NCBI RefSeq assembly: GCF_002930645.1
Contig: NZ_PSNW01000001.1
Location: 300,599-364,598 of the forward strand
Reading direction: 5' to 3'
DNA: 64,000 nucleotides
Source: Solimonas fluminis
Lineage (GTDB): Bacteria; Pseudomonadota; Gammaproteobacteria; Nevskiales; Nevskiaceae
Position 1 is the stretch's first letter; each line of letters opens with the position of its first letter. Under the pieces are notes generated by a model. The model worked only from the letters and a program-made list of their open reading frames with translations, was not told where the DNA came from and ran no database searches. The translations under genes were made by a program, and so were the position numbers. Below, one piece after another: positions 27,296 through 35,789 of the stretch.

Positions 27296-28240
27296 TCAGC
27301 GTGCCGGCAGCGTGAAGCGCGCGGTCTTGTTGTCGCGCTGGAACGCCTGGGTATCGAAAGGCTTGCCGCCGAACTCGACCTTCACCGCCGGGGCATTGCC
27401 CAGGAACACGTTCAGCGGCAGCGCGCCATTGAGCACATGGGACTCATTGGGCTGCGCCAGGCCGTTGAACAGGGTCTTGCCGCTGGCATCGTCCACGCGC
27501 ACCCAGGAGGTGGCGGTGAAGCTCAGCACGGCCGAGCCGGCCGAGGCCGCGGGAGCCGCGGCGGGTGCCGCCACGGAGGCCGCGGCCGGAGCCGTGCCGC
27601 CAGGCGTCGCCGCGGCTGCGGCGGTGGCACCTTCCACCGGGGCCGCGGCGGGAGCCGACAGGGTCGCGTCGGGCGCGGCGGTGGCCGGAACTTCCGCGGG
27701 CGTGGCGGGCGGCACGGCGATCTCGGTGGCGGGGACCGTCGCCTGCGGCTCGCCGGTGACTGCAATGGAGGCCTGGCCGGCATCCACCGACTGCGGCGCC
27801 GGCTGGCCGCTGCCACGCGCAAACCAGACCACGGCGCAGACCAGCACCGCCACCACGGCGCCGGCGATGGCCAGCGTTACCGGCAGGCGGCTGGCGGAGC
27901 CGAGGTCGGCGCCGGAAGCCAGCCTCAGCTTGGCCGGCGGCAGCGGCTGCTTCGGCGCCACGCGCGCCTGGTAGGCGTCGAGCAGAGCCTTCTCCGGGAT
28001 ATCGAGCACCTTGGCGCACTTGCGGTAGTAGCCGCGTACGTAGACCGGCTCCAGCAGTGCGTTGAAGTCATCGCGCTCGAGCGACTCGATGGTGTGATAC
28101 GACAGCTTGGTGACGCCGGCCAGCTCGTCGAGCGACAGATGCATGCGCTCGCGCCCCTGGCGGATCATGGCGCCGGGGCTGGCCTCCGTGGCCGTTGCGG
28201 GCAGCTCGCCCGTCGTCTGGGTTTCGTTTTCAGCGTTCAT
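27296..28240 (-). CDS. rodZ: cytoskeleton protein RodZ
   Basis: A 314-residue bitopic protein. A cytoplasmic Cro/CI-like helix-turn-helix (about 27-95: [35 protein letters not shown]) is followed by a basic linker and one membrane helix (about 117-140). Next come a long Ala/Pro/Thr-rich periplasmic linker and a C-terminal DUF4115 beta domain ([20 protein letters not shown]). RodZ links MreB to the elongasome and sets rod shape. Its start lies inside the 3' end of pilW (11-base overlap). The order pilW-rodZ-ispG-hisS is typical. Confidence 0.94.
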   Translation of the reverse strand: MNAENETQTTGELPATATEASPGAMIRQGRERMHLSLDELAGVTKLSYHTIESLERDDFNALLEPVYVRGYYRKCAKVLDIPEKALLDAYQARVAPKQPLPPAKLRLASGADLGSASRLPVTLAIAGAVVAVLVCAVVWFARGSGQPAPQSVDAGQASIAVTGEPQATVPATEIAVPPATPAEVPATAAPDATLSAPAAAPVEGATAAAAATPGGTAPAAASVAAPAAAPAASAGSAVLSFTATSWVRVDDASGKTLFNGLAQPNESHVLNGALPLNVFLGNAPAVKVEFGGKPFDTQAFQRDNKTARFTLPAR

Positions 28241-28979
28241 CGGTCTGGTAGGTCTTCAGCATCATGGCGGCCTCCTCGGAATCGGGAAACTCGCGCTTCA
28301 ATCGGATCTGGTACTTGCGGGCGGCATCCCAGTCGCCCAGCGCGCCCTCGGCCTGCGCCGCCTGCCACAACACCTGCGGAGAAGCCGGGGCGCCGCTTTG
28401 TTCGTAGCGCTGCACGAAGGCACGCGCACGCAGGTAGTCCTGCTTCTGCACGCACAGGGCGATCATCTGCGACAGGGCGTCGGGGAAGCCCGGGTTGATG
28501 CGCAGCGCCTCGCGCAGGTAGCCCTCGGCCTTGTCCGGGTCCTGCGTGCGGAAGCAGACGCCGGCATTGGTCCAGGCCACCTCGGGGGTGGTATAGCGCC
28601 GGTCGCGCACGGCCTGCAGGAAATACTCCACGCCTTCGGCGTTCTTGCCGCGGCCGCAGAGGAAGGCACCGAAGTTGTTGCGCACCTGGGAATCGTCGGG
28701 ATTCAAGGACAGCGAGCGGCGGTAGTTGCGCTCGGCCGGCGCCGCCTCGCCCCGCTGCTGGTAGACGAAGGCCAGCGCCGCGTAGGTCAGGGCGTTGGAG
28801 GAATCCTGCTCCAGGGCGCGCTGCAGCTTTTCCTCGGCCAGCTGCAGCTGGCCGTTGCGCGCGTAGTCGATGCCCAGCTGCGTGTTGATGCGTGCCGCTT
28901 CCTGCTTGTTGCCCTTGGGGCCGCCGGAGGCACAGGCGGCCAGGAGGAGGGCGCAGAAGGCTGCGGCGAGCAAGCGCAT
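28230..28979 (-). CDS. pilW: type IV pilus biogenesis lipoprotein PilW/PilF
   Basis: A 249-residue lipoprotein (lipobox LLLAAC, Cys16) made of TPR repeats: INTQLGIDYARNGQLQLAEEKL, ALTYAALAFVYQQRGEAAPA, SQVRNNFGAFLCGRGKNAEG and further units. In Pseudomonas the homologue PilF (PilW elsewhere) is the pilotin that takes the secretin PilQ to the outer membrane. No other pilus genes are in the window, as usual, because this gene travels with rlmN and rodZ. Its ATG shares one base with the stop of a tiny upstream ORF made from duplicated rlmN sequence. Confidence 0.92.
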   Translation of the reverse strand: MRLLAAAFCALLLAACASGGPKGNKQEAARINTQLGIDYARNGQLQLAEEKLQRALEQDSSNALTYAALAFVYQQRGEAAPAERNYRRSLSLNPDDSQVRNNFGAFLCGRGKNAEGVEYFLQAVRDRRYTTPEVAWTNAGVCFRTQDPDKAEGYLREALRINPGFPDALSQMIALCVQKQDYLRARAFVQRYEQSGAPASPQVLWQAAQAEGALGDWDAARKYQIRLKREFPDSEEAAMMLKTYQTDER

Positions 28980-29134
28980 CAGCCGAACCTCACGAGGATG
29001 TCGCGCGGGCCGTTCTTCTGCTCCGGCTGCACGCGGCCCACGAGCTGCCCGCAGGGGCTCGGCCCGCCCGCGCAGGGGCCCCGCGCAGCGGGGATGCAAG
29101 GGTCAGCGCGTCCGGGCCTGGCCTGCGGATTCAT
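28979..29134 (-). CDS. 51-codon ORF built on a duplicated rlmN tail
   Basis: A 51-residue ORF that exactly fills the space between rlmN and pilW. Its ATG overlaps the rlmN stop (ATGA) and its stop overlaps the pilW start (TGATG). The last 24 residues (CGQLVGRVQPEQKNGPRDIL...) copy the C-terminus of RlmN (CGQLVGRVQSKQKNRLRDIP...) with changes. The first 28 residues are Pro/Gly/Ala/Cys-rich and look like read-through of spacer sequence. It could be translated and keep ribosomes flowing into pilW, or be only a relic of duplication. I do not claim a protein function. Confidence 0.4.
   Translation of the reverse strand: MNPQARPGRADPCIPAARGPCAGGPSPCGQLVGRVQPEQKNGPRDILVRFG
28985..29055. repeat. direct repeat, copy 1 (between rlmN and pilW)
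   Basis: A 71-base segment matching 29137-29207 at 63 of 71 positions by eye, without gaps, in the same orientation, 152 bases away. It corresponds to the 3' end of rlmN including the active-site CGQL codons. The changes are substitutions only, so the duplicate has drifted but stayed open in the same frame. Confidence 0.9.
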
Positions 29135-30240
29135 GTGAACCTCACGGGAATGTCGCGCAGACGGTTCTTCTGCTTCGACTGCACGCGGCCCACGAGCTGT
29201 CCGCAGGCCGCGTCGATGTCGTCGCCGCGGGTCTTGCGCGTGGTGGTGATGATGCGCTTGGCCCGCAGGATTTCGCCGAAGGCGCGGATGGTCTCCGGCT
29301 TCGAGCGCTGGTAGTCCGCCCCCGGAAAGGGGTTGAAGGGAATCAGGTTGACCTTGGCCGGCATGTTGCCCAGCAGCTTGGCCAGGTCGCGCGCCAGCGC
29401 GGGGGAATCGTTGACGCCGTCGAGCATGACGTACTCGTAGACGATGTGCGTCTTGCGGTCCTTGCCCTCGACGTAGCGGCGGCAGGCCGCCATCAGCTCT
29501 TCGATGTTGTACTTGCGGTTGATCGGCACCAGCTGGTTGCGCAGCGCGTCGTTGGGCGCGTGCAGCGACACGGCCAGGGCGGTGTCCACGTCGTCGCGCA
29601 GGCGGTCCATGAACGGCACCAGGCCGGAGGTGGAGACCGTGACCCTGCGCTTGGACATGCCGAAGCCGAAATCGTCCAGCAGGATGCGGATCGCGGGCAG
29701 CACCGCGCCGTAGTTGGCCAGCGGCTCGCCCATGCCCATGAAGACGATGTTGGAGATGACGCGTTCGTTCTGGAAATCGCCGCCCAGGGTACGGGCCGCA
29801 AACCAGACCTGGGCGATGATCTCCGCCGTGGTCATGTTGCGGTTGAGGCCCTGCTGCGCCGTGGAGCAGAACGAGCAGTCCATGGCGCAGCCGACCTGCG
29901 AGCTGATGCACAGCGTCGCGCGGCCTTCCTCGGGGATGTAGACCGTCTCGATGGCATTGCCGCCGTCGAGGCGCAGCACCCACTTGCGCGTGCCGTCCTG
30001 GGACACCTGCTCGGTGACCAGCTCCGGCGTGCGGATCTCGAAGCGCTCCGACAGCTTGCCGCGCATCTCCTTGGAGATGTTGCTCATGCCCTCGAAGTCG
30101 CCCTGCCCGCGCCGGTAGATCCAGTGCATGATCTGGTCGGCGCGGAAGGGCTTCTCGCCGGCCTCCGCGAAGCGCGCGCGCAACTCCGTCCGGTCGAGGC
30201 CGAACAGGTTGACGGGAGCGTTCGCGGAGGTGGCGGTCAT
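29131..30240 (-). CDS. rlmN: dual-specificity RNA methyltransferase RlmN
   Basis: A 369-residue radical-SAM enzyme that methylates A2503 of 23S rRNA and A37 of some tRNAs at C2. The [4Fe-4S]/SAM motif is CAMDCSFC (Cys118, 122, 125), followed by AVSLHAPND and KVNLIPFNPFPGADY. The methyl-carrying cysteine is in the C-terminal AACGQL (Cys346). The tail after CGQL is a short basic stretch ending in PVRFT. This last part is repeated just downstream. It is 4 bases after the ndk stop, the usual ndk-rlmN-pilW order. Confidence 0.96.
   Translation of the reverse strand: MTATSANAPVNLFGLDRTELRARFAEAGEKPFRADQIMHWIYRRGQGDFEGMSNISKEMRGKLSERFEIRTPELVTEQVSQDGTRKWVLRLDGGNAIETVYIPEEGRATLCISSQVGCAMDCSFCSTAQQGLNRNMTTAEIIAQVWFAARTLGGDFQNERVISNIVFMGMGEPLANYGAVLPAIRILLDDFGFGMSKRRVTVSTSGLVPFMDRLRDDVDTALAVSLHAPNDALRNQLVPINRKYNIEELMAACRRYVEGKDRKTHIVYEYVMLDGVNDSPALARDLAKLLGNMPAKVNLIPFNPFPGADYQRSKPETIRAFGEILRAKRIITTTRKTRGDDIDAACGQLVGRVQSKQKNRLRDIPVRFT
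29137..29207. repeat. direct repeat, copy 2 (3' end of rlmN)
   Basis: The partner of the repeat at 28985-29055, lying within the last codons of rlmN. It covers codons from just before CGQL to just before the stop. Because RlmN needs its C-terminal cysteine, this is presumably the functional copy and the downstream one the duplicate. Confidence 0.9.
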
Positions 30241-30244
30241 GGGC

Positions 30245-30676
30245 TTAGCGCGTACGCGGGCAGAGTTCGGTGGTGCGGAAGAAGTAGGCGATCTCGCGCT
30301 TGGCGCTCTCGAGACTGTCCGAACCGTGGACGGCGTTCTCGTCGATCGAGCTGGCGAAGTCGGCGCGGATGGTGCCCGGCGCGGCCTTCTTCGGGTCGGT
30401 GGCGCCCATGATGTCGCGGTGGGCCAGCACGGCGTTCTCGCCTTCCAGCACGGACACGACGATCGGGCCGCTGGTCATGAAGCTGACGAGGTCCTTGAAG
30501 AAACCGCGCGCGCTGTGCTCGGCATAGAAGCCCTCAGCCTCGCCCGGGGTCAGGTGCTTCATGCGGGCGGCGACGATCTTCAGGCCGGCCTTCTCGAAGC
30601 GGGAATAGATCTCGCCGATGTGGTTCTTGCCGACGGCGTCCGGCTTGATGATGGAAAGGGTGCGTTCGACAGCCAC
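30245..30676 (-). CDS. ndk: nucleoside diphosphate kinase
   Basis: A 143-residue NDK that transfers phosphate from NTPs to NDPs through a phospho-histidine. The active-site stretch NAVHGSDS (His117) and the N-terminal [19 protein letters not shown] are intact. The start is a GTG with AAGGAG eight bases upstream; it gives the expected N-terminus ([12 protein letters not shown]). An upstream gap of about 150 bases separates it from iscA, so it probably has its own promoter. The upstream gap contains a perfect inverted repeat. Confidence 0.97.
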   Translation of the reverse strand: MAVERTLSIIKPDAVGKNHIGEIYSRFEKAGLKIVAARMKHLTPGEAEGFYAEHSARGFFKDLVSFMTSGPIVVSVLEGENAVLAHRDIMGATDPKKAAPGTIRADFASSIDENAVHGSDSLESAKREIAYFFRTTELCPRTR

Positions 30677-30777
30677 GGGTGAAACTCCTTGAAAAGGCGG
30701 GAGGAAGCGGGCACAGGCCGGCCGATTGCGATCCGGCCGGGCCATAAGCCCTCATAAAACAAGGAATTGTAAAGCTT

Positions 30778-30796
30778 ATTGCCGCAGTGCGGCAAT
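30778..30796. repeat. perfect 9+9 inverted repeat in the iscA-ndk gap
   Basis: ATTGCCGCA-G-TGCGGCAAT is a perfect palindrome about 30 bases past the iscA stop and 100 bases before ndk, next to the most A/T-rich bases of the gap. No T-run follows on either strand, so it is not a standard terminator. It may be an operator for ndk or a weak hairpin at the end of the isc transcript. Confidence 0.5.
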
Positions 30797-30826
30797 TGCA
30801 CGGCAGGGGTTATTTATACCCGCCTC

Positions 30827-31150
30827 TCAGACGGTGAAGCTTTCGCCGCAGCCGCACTCGCCCTTGACGTTGGGATTGAGGAACTTGAAGGCCTCGTTCA
30901 GCCCCTGCTTCTGGAAGTCCAGGGTCAGGCCAGCCAGTACCGGGAGGTGCTCGGGATTGATCACCAGCTTGGCGCCATGCTGCTCGAAGACCTCTTCGCC
31001 TGGCTTTACTTCATCCGCATAATCAAGGACATAGGCATATCCGGAGCAGCCGGACTTGCGCACGCCGAGGCGCAGGCCAAGGCCCTTGCCGCGGCTGGCC
31101 AGCTGGGTTTCGATGCGCCGGGCGGCGCTGGGGGTCAGTTGAATCGTCAT
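30827..31150 (-). CDS. iscA: A-type iron-sulfur carrier protein IscA
   Basis: A 107-residue A-type carrier (HesB/IscA) with the three metal-binding cysteines at the standard spacing: KSGCSGYAY (Cys35) and ECGCG (Cys99, Cys101). It passes clusters from a scaffold to target enzymes. Among A-type proteins the short N-terminus without extension fits IscA, though ErpA or SufA cannot be fully excluded. It overlaps the upstream IscS-IscU-like fusion gene by 4 bases, so it is translated with it. hscB, hscA and fdx, which usually follow iscA, are not here; the next gene is ndk. Confidence 0.93.
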   Translation of the reverse strand: MTIQLTPSAARRIETQLASRGKGLGLRLGVRKSGCSGYAYVLDYADEVKPGEEVFEQHGAKLVINPEHLPVLAGLTLDFQKQGLNEAFKFLNPNVKGECGCGESFTV

Positions 31151-32685
31151 GCCAAGCTCATCTGTCGTTCCAGGGCCAGGACGGCGTCCTCACCCAGCAA
31201 GGCACATTGGGCCTTGTCGTCGCCGATTTCAAGCGCAGTCCTCAGATCGGCCGCCGACAGGTGAAGTTCCCCCGGCCTGCGGCCCTCCAGCCAGCCGGCC
31301 AGCCACTCCCCGACGGCCAGGGTGACCGGGCAGCCATAGGCCTGGAAGGCCGCGCGGACGATCCGGCCGCCCTGGAGCTGTGCCTGCAGGCGCAGCCGCA
31401 GCGCGCCGGCCGGGCTGCCGGCGGTGGCCGCCACGGCTCCCTCGCCCAGGTCGGCGGCGTGGACCGGGTGGCTGAAGGCCGCCCAGACCGCTGCCGGGTA
31501 GCCATGGGCGTTGACGGGGGGGGTAACGGGCACGGCAGAACCGGCTCCCGCGATCCCGCGGAGGGCCCCCACGGCCTCGATGACGCGCGCCGCGGCCCGA
31601 TCGACCTCGGCCGCCGTCGTGCCGCGGCCCAGGGAGAAGCGCAGCGAAGCCCCGGCCAGTTCGTCGTCGCGGCCCAGGGCGCGGAGCACATAGGACGGTT
31701 CGCGCGTGGCGGAGGAGCAGGCGGAGCCGCTGGACACCGCCAGGTCTCCCAGGCTGGCGCGCAGGCTCTCGCCCTCCACGCCCTCGAAGGACAGGTTGAG
31801 GATGCCGGGTACGCGATCCTGCGGGTGACCGTTGAGGTGCAGGCCCGGCAGGACCTGCTGCAAGCGCTGCTGCAGGTGGTCGCGCAGCGCCGCGAGGCGA
31901 GCGCCCTCCTCCGCCAGCCGCTCGCCGGCGACACGGCAGGCCTCGCCGAAACCGGCAATCTGGTGCGTGGGCAGCGTGCCGGAGCGCATGCCCTGCTCGT
32001 GGCCGCCGCCATGCAGTTGCGGACTCAGCCGGGCGCGCGGACGCTTGCGCACGAACAGCGCGCCGATGCCCTGCGGGCCGTAGAGCTTGTGCGCCGACAG
32101 CGACAGCAGGTCGATGGGCGCGCGCGACAGGTCGATCGGCAGCTTGCCGGCGGCCTGGACGGCATCGACATGGAACAGGATGCCGCGCTCGCGCAGGCGC
32201 GGCGCCAGCGCCTCCACCGGGTTGATCGTCCCGGTTTCGTTGTTCACCCACATCAGCGAGACCAAGGCCGTGTCCGGGGCCAGCGCCGCCAGCACCTGCT
32301 CGACCATGATCAGGCCCTGGGCATCGGGCTTGAGCCAGCTGACGCGCAGGCCCTGGCTCTCCATCTGGCGCACGCTGTCGACCACCGACTTGTGCTCGGT
32401 GCGGGCGGTCACCAGATGCGCGCCGCGCAGGCCGCGGAATTCCAGGGCGCCCTTGATCGCGAGGTTGTTGGATTCGGTGGCGCCGGAAGTCCAGACGATC
32501 TCCTCGGGCTGCGCCCCCAGCAGCGCCGCCACCTGGCCGCGAGCGCGCTCGACGGCGGCACGGGCGGCATGGCCCCAGGCATGGTCGGAGGCGGGATTGC
32601 CGACCTCCCCCTGCAGCCAGGGCAGCATGGCCTGCAACGCCGCGGGGTCCAGCGGCGTGGTCGCGGCATGGTCCAGGTAGATCAT
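31147..32685 (-). CDS. cysteine desulfurase fused to an IscU-like domain
   Basis: A 512-residue protein. Residues 1-375 are an IscS-type PLP cysteine desulfurase: SAHKLYGP (PLP Lys200), [30 protein letters not shown] (sulfur-carrying Cys323). Residues about 397-510 align with IscU/NifU_N along their length ([11 protein letters not shown] for the 'HYENPRNVGSF' start, [35 protein letters not shown]). The ligand residues are partly lost: Gly427 stands for IscU Cys37, Leu429 for Asp39, Gln493 for His105, while Cys452 and Cys494 match Cys63 and Cys106. It overlaps the next iscS gene and iscA by 4 bases each. A classical scaffold function is doubtful; sulfur relay or partner docking is possible. 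Confidence 0.88.
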   Translation of the reverse strand: MIYLDHAATTPLDPAALQAMLPWLQGEVGNPASDHAWGHAARAAVERARGQVAALLGAQPEEIVWTSGATESNNLAIKGALEFRGLRGAHLVTARTEHKSVVDSVRQMESQGLRVSWLKPDAQGLIMVEQVLAALAPDTALVSLMWVNNETGTINPVEALAPRLRERGILFHVDAVQAAGKLPIDLSRAPIDLLSLSAHKLYGPQGIGALFVRKRPRARLSPQLHGGGHEQGMRSGTLPTHQIAGFGEACRVAGERLAEEGARLAALRDHLQQRLQQVLPGLHLNGHPQDRVPGILNLSFEGVEGESLRASLGDLAVSSGSACSSATREPSYVLRALGRDDELAGASLRFSLGRGTTAAEVDRAAARVIEAVGALRGIAGAGSAVPVTPPVNAHGYPAAVWAAFSHPVHAADLGEGAVAATAGSPAGALRLRLQAQLQGGRIVRAAFQAYGCPVTLAVGEWLAGWLEGRRPGELHLSAADLRTALEIGDDKAQCALLGEDAVLALERQMSLA

Positions 32686-33803
32686 GGCGCCGCGAAGCTG
32701 CCGAGGGCCTGCAGGAACTGGTCGACCTCGGCGGCGGTGTTGTCCTTGCCCAGGCTGACGCGGATCGCACCCTTGGCGGTGTCCCGGTCCAGGCCCATGC
32801 CGATCAGGACATGGCTGGGTTCGCCCAGGCCGCTGGCGCAGGCGGAGCCGCTGGAAACCGCGAAGCCCTTGCGGTCCAGCTGCATCAGCAGGGCTTCGCC
32901 ATCGTAGCCGGCGAGCGCGAACTGCAGGGTGTTGGGCAGGCGCTCCGCGCCGGCACCGAAGATGCGGATGCCGGGCAAGGCGCTCAGGCCCCGCTCCAGG
33001 CGCCGGCGCAGCTCGAGGGCCCGGGCGGCGCGCTCGTCCAGCTCCTGCAGCGCCAGTTCGGCGGCGACGCCGAAGCCGACGATGCTGGCGACGTTCTCGG
33101 TGCCGCCGCGCAGGCCGCGCTCCTGGGCGCCGCCGTGATGCAGCGGCGTCAGCTCGACATGGCTCTTCACCGCCAGCGCGCCGATGCCCTTGGGGCCGTA
33201 GATCTTGTGGCTGGACAGGCTCATCAGGTCGGCCTGGAGGACCTCGAAATCCACCGGGATCTTGCCGGCGGCCTGCACCGCGTCCACATGCAGCCAGGCA
33301 CCGGCGGCATGGACCAGGGCCGCCGCCCGGCCCACGTCCTGGATCACGCCGGTCTCGTTGTTGGCGCGCATCAGGGCCACCAGGCGTACCGGCCCGGCGG
33401 CGAGCTGCCGCTCGAAGGCCGGCCAGTCGACCAGCCCTTGCGCGTCCACCGCCACCGGCTCCACCTGCCAGCCGCGCTCCTTCAGGGACTCGGCCGCCTC
33501 CATCACCGCCGGATGCTCGGTGACGCCGTAGAGCAGGCGCGTGGGCGCGGCGCGATCGGTGCTGCCCTTGAGCGCCAGGTTGTTGGACTCGGTGCCGCCC
33601 GAGGTCCAGAGGATCTCACCGGGCTGGGCATTGATCAGCCGCGCCACCTGGGCGCGGGCCTGCTCCACCGCGTCGCGCGCGGCGCGTCCGTAGCGGTGCA
33701 GCGAGGAGGCGTTGCCGTAGGGGCCCGAGAGATAGGGCAGCATGGCCTCGAGCACGCGCGGATCGACGCGGGTGGTGGCGTTGTGGTCGAGGTAGCTGGG
33801 CAT
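32682..33803 (-). CDS. iscS: cysteine desulfurase (IscS/NifS family), unfused
   Basis: A 373-residue class V PLP enzyme that takes sulfur from cysteine. The N-terminus YLDHNATTRVDPRV, PLP lysine SSHKIYGPKG (Lys200) and mobile-loop cysteine SSGSACASG (Cys322) are all present. The loop and C-terminus (HVLIGMGLDRDTAKGAIRVSLG) look NifS-like. It lacks the longer C-terminal tail that E. coli IscS uses to hold IscU. It is the first of three 4-base-overlapping genes (this, the fusion, iscA) and follows galE by 7 bases. No iscR-type repressor gene stands in front, so the usual IscR feedback is not visible. Confidence 0.92.
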   Translation of the reverse strand: MPSYLDHNATTRVDPRVLEAMLPYLSGPYGNASSLHRYGRAARDAVEQARAQVARLINAQPGEILWTSGGTESNNLALKGSTDRAAPTRLLYGVTEHPAVMEAAESLKERGWQVEPVAVDAQGLVDWPAFERQLAAGPVRLVALMRANNETGVIQDVGRAAALVHAAGAWLHVDAVQAAGKIPVDFEVLQADLMSLSSHKIYGPKGIGALAVKSHVELTPLHHGGAQERGLRGGTENVASIVGFGVAAELALQELDERAARALELRRRLERGLSALPGIRIFGAGAERLPNTLQFALAGYDGEALLMQLDRKGFAVSSGSACASGLGEPSHVLIGMGLDRDTAKGAIRVSLGKDNTAAEVDQFLQALGSFAAP

Positions 33804-33810
33804 GCGCGCT

Positions 33811-34788
33811 CTAGAACCCGGGCTGCTGGTGCCAGCGCCAGGCGTCCGCGACGATCTCGTGGATGCCGGTATGGCGCGGGCGCCAGCCCAGCACATCGTG
33901 CGCCTTGCGGCTGCTGGCGACCAGCACGGCGGGATCGCCGGCGCGGCGCGGCCCCACGGGAATGTCCAGCGACCGGCCGATCACCTGCTCCGCCGCCCGG
34001 ATCACCTCGAACACCGTGTAGCCGCTGCCGTTGCCGAGGTTGAAGCTGTGGAAGCCGGTGTGCTGCCCGGTGAATTCCAGGGCGTGCAGGTGGGCGTCGG
34101 CCAGGTCGCAGACGTGGACGTAGTCGCGCACGCAGGAACCGTCGCGCGTGGGGTAGTCCGCGCCGAAGATCTGCACGTCGAGGGCCTCGCCCGCCGCCTT
34201 GCGCAGCAGGCGCGGGATCAGGTGCGTCTCGGGCTCGTGGCTCTCGCCGATGCGCCCGCCGGGGTCCGCGCCCGCGGCATTGAAGTAGCGCAGGGCGACG
34301 GCGCGCAGGCCGTAGGCCGCCGCGGCGTCCTGCAGCATGTACTCGACCGCCAGCTTGGTCTTGCCGTAGGGATTGATCGGCCGGCAGGGATGCCCTTCAT
34401 CGATCAGCTCGCTCTTGGGCTCGCCGAAGATGGCGGCGGTGGAAGAGAAGATGAAGCGGTCCACGCCTGCGGCGCGCATGCTTTCCAGCAGGCCCAGGGT
34501 GGCCACGACATTGTTGCGGTAATAGTCGTAGGGCTGCGCCACCGACTGTCCCACCAGGGAGCTGGCGGCGAAGTGCATCACCACCTCGATCCGGCGGCGG
34601 CGCAGCAACTCCGCCACCAGGGGGGCATCGTCCATGGCGCCCTGGACGAACTCGCCCCACTGCGCCGCGGCCCGATGGCCGGTCACGAGATTGTCGAGCA
34701 CGGTCACCGCGTGACCGGCTTCCTGCAGGCGCATGCACATGTGCGAGCCGATATAGCCGGCACCGCCTACCACGAGAACGTTCGTCAT
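33811..34788 (-). CDS. galE: UDP-glucose 4-epimerase
   Basis: A 325-residue extended SDR that interconverts UDP-glucose and UDP-galactose. NAD-binding GGAGYIGS (8-15), the catalytic SST and YGKTK segments, and the C-terminal GWRPRHTGIHEIVADAWRWH are typical of GalE. It supplies UDP-galactose for surface sugars. Its place between cysE and iscS is odd: iscR is usually found there in gammaproteobacteria. The 137-base gap upstream probably holds its promoter, and the iscS genes may be co-transcribed from it. Confidence 0.93.
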   Translation of the reverse strand: MTNVLVVGGAGYIGSHMCMRLQEAGHAVTVLDNLVTGHRAAAQWGEFVQGAMDDAPLVAELLRRRRIEVVMHFAASSLVGQSVAQPYDYYRNNVVATLGLLESMRAAGVDRFIFSSTAAIFGEPKSELIDEGHPCRPINPYGKTKLAVEYMLQDAAAAYGLRAVALRYFNAAGADPGGRIGESHEPETHLIPRLLRKAAGEALDVQIFGADYPTRDGSCVRDYVHVCDLADAHLHALEFTGQHTGFHSFNLGNGSGYTVFEVIRAAEQVIGRSLDIPVGPRRAGDPAVLVASSRKAHDVLGWRPRHTGIHEIVADAWRWHQQPGF

Positions 34789-34925
34789 CTACCCTCTTGT
34801 TCCTGGAATGCTCATCTAGGCGAAGGTCCGCCTGGCTATTCCATGAAGCCGGCCGGACCGCGGACGCCGTCCCTGGCGAAATGAAACTTTCATCCGGCCC
34901 GCGCCCGGACGCGCCGCAGCGGCCT

Positions 34926-35744
34926 TCAAGCGCGCGGCGGCGGCTCCGGGCGCCGGTCATCGCGAGGGTCCAGCGGACTCTCGCCTTTCAGGACCGGCCC
35001 GTCCCCGCAGAAACCCGGCAGGTCGAGCCTGGACAGTTCCGCCTCCGGCATGCGGGCGTCGAGCTGGTGCAGCACCTTGCAGAGCTGCACCACCCGCTCG
35101 TCCAGTTCCTGGATATGGCCGAGCATGCGCGAGATCGCCCCGGCCACCGGGTCCGGCATGTCCCTGGACAGGCCATAGGCATCGAAACCCAGGGTCTGGG
35201 CAATGGCCTTCACCTGGTCCGAGGGCTCGGCTTGCTCCTGCACTATCCGCGCCGGAATGCCGACCGCGGTAGCGCCCGGAGGAACCTCCTTCACCACCAC
35301 GGCGTTGGAGCCGATGCGCGCCCCCTCGCCCACCGTGAACGGCCCCAGCACCTTGGCACCGCCGCCGACGACGACCTTGTCGCCCAGCGTGGGGTGGCGC
35401 TTGCCCTGGTTCCAGCTGGTGCCCCCCAGGGTGACGCCCTGGTACAGCGTGACGTCGTCGCCGATCTCGGCGGTCTCGCCGATGACCACGCCCATGCCAT
35501 GGTCGATGAACAGGCGGCGGCCGATCCTGGCCCCGGGGTGGATCTCGATGCCGGTCATCCAGCGCGACCAATGGGCGATCCAGCGGGCCAGCCAGCGCCA
35601 GCCGCGGATCCACAGGGCATGGGCGACGCGGTGCATCCAGACCGCGTGCAGGCCCGGGTAGCAGGTGAGCACTTCCCAGGTGGTGCGCGCGGCAGGGTCG
35701 CGCTGGAACACGCTGGCAATGTCTTCACGGATGCGGGCGAACAT
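34926..35744 (-). CDS. cysE: serine O-acetyltransferase
   Basis: A 272-residue left-handed beta-helix acetyltransferase that makes O-acetylserine, the cysteine precursor. The hexapeptide region holds [44 protein letters not shown] with the catalytic His/Asp. Then come [21 protein letters not shown] and an alpha-helical tail. The C-terminus is longer than the roughly 250-residue short form and ends in a charged, Pro-rich tail (residues about 255-272). The order trmJ-cysE-isc is conserved in the class and links cysteine supply with sulfur mobilisation. Confidence 0.95.
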   Translation of the reverse strand: MFARIREDIASVFQRDPAARTTWEVLTCYPGLHAVWMHRVAHALWIRGWRWLARWIAHWSRWMTGIEIHPGARIGRRLFIDHGMGVVIGETAEIGDDVTLYQGVTLGGTSWNQGKRHPTLGDKVVVGGGAKVLGPFTVGEGARIGSNAVVVKEVPPGATAVGIPARIVQEQAEPSDQVKAIAQTLGFDAYGLSRDMPDPVAGAISRMLGHIQELDERVVQLCKVLHQLDARMPEAELSRLDLPGFCGDGPVLKGESPLDPRDDRRPEPPPRA

Positions 35745-35789
35745 GACGGTCTCGGGGTCGCAATGAGGCGCGGATTCTAGACCGTTCCG

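Noticed and set aside
29056..29130. Possible insertion element remnant between the rlmN repeats
   Set aside because: The 81-base spacer is GC-rich with no inverted ends or transposase remnant; a simple tandem duplication with spacer explains it.
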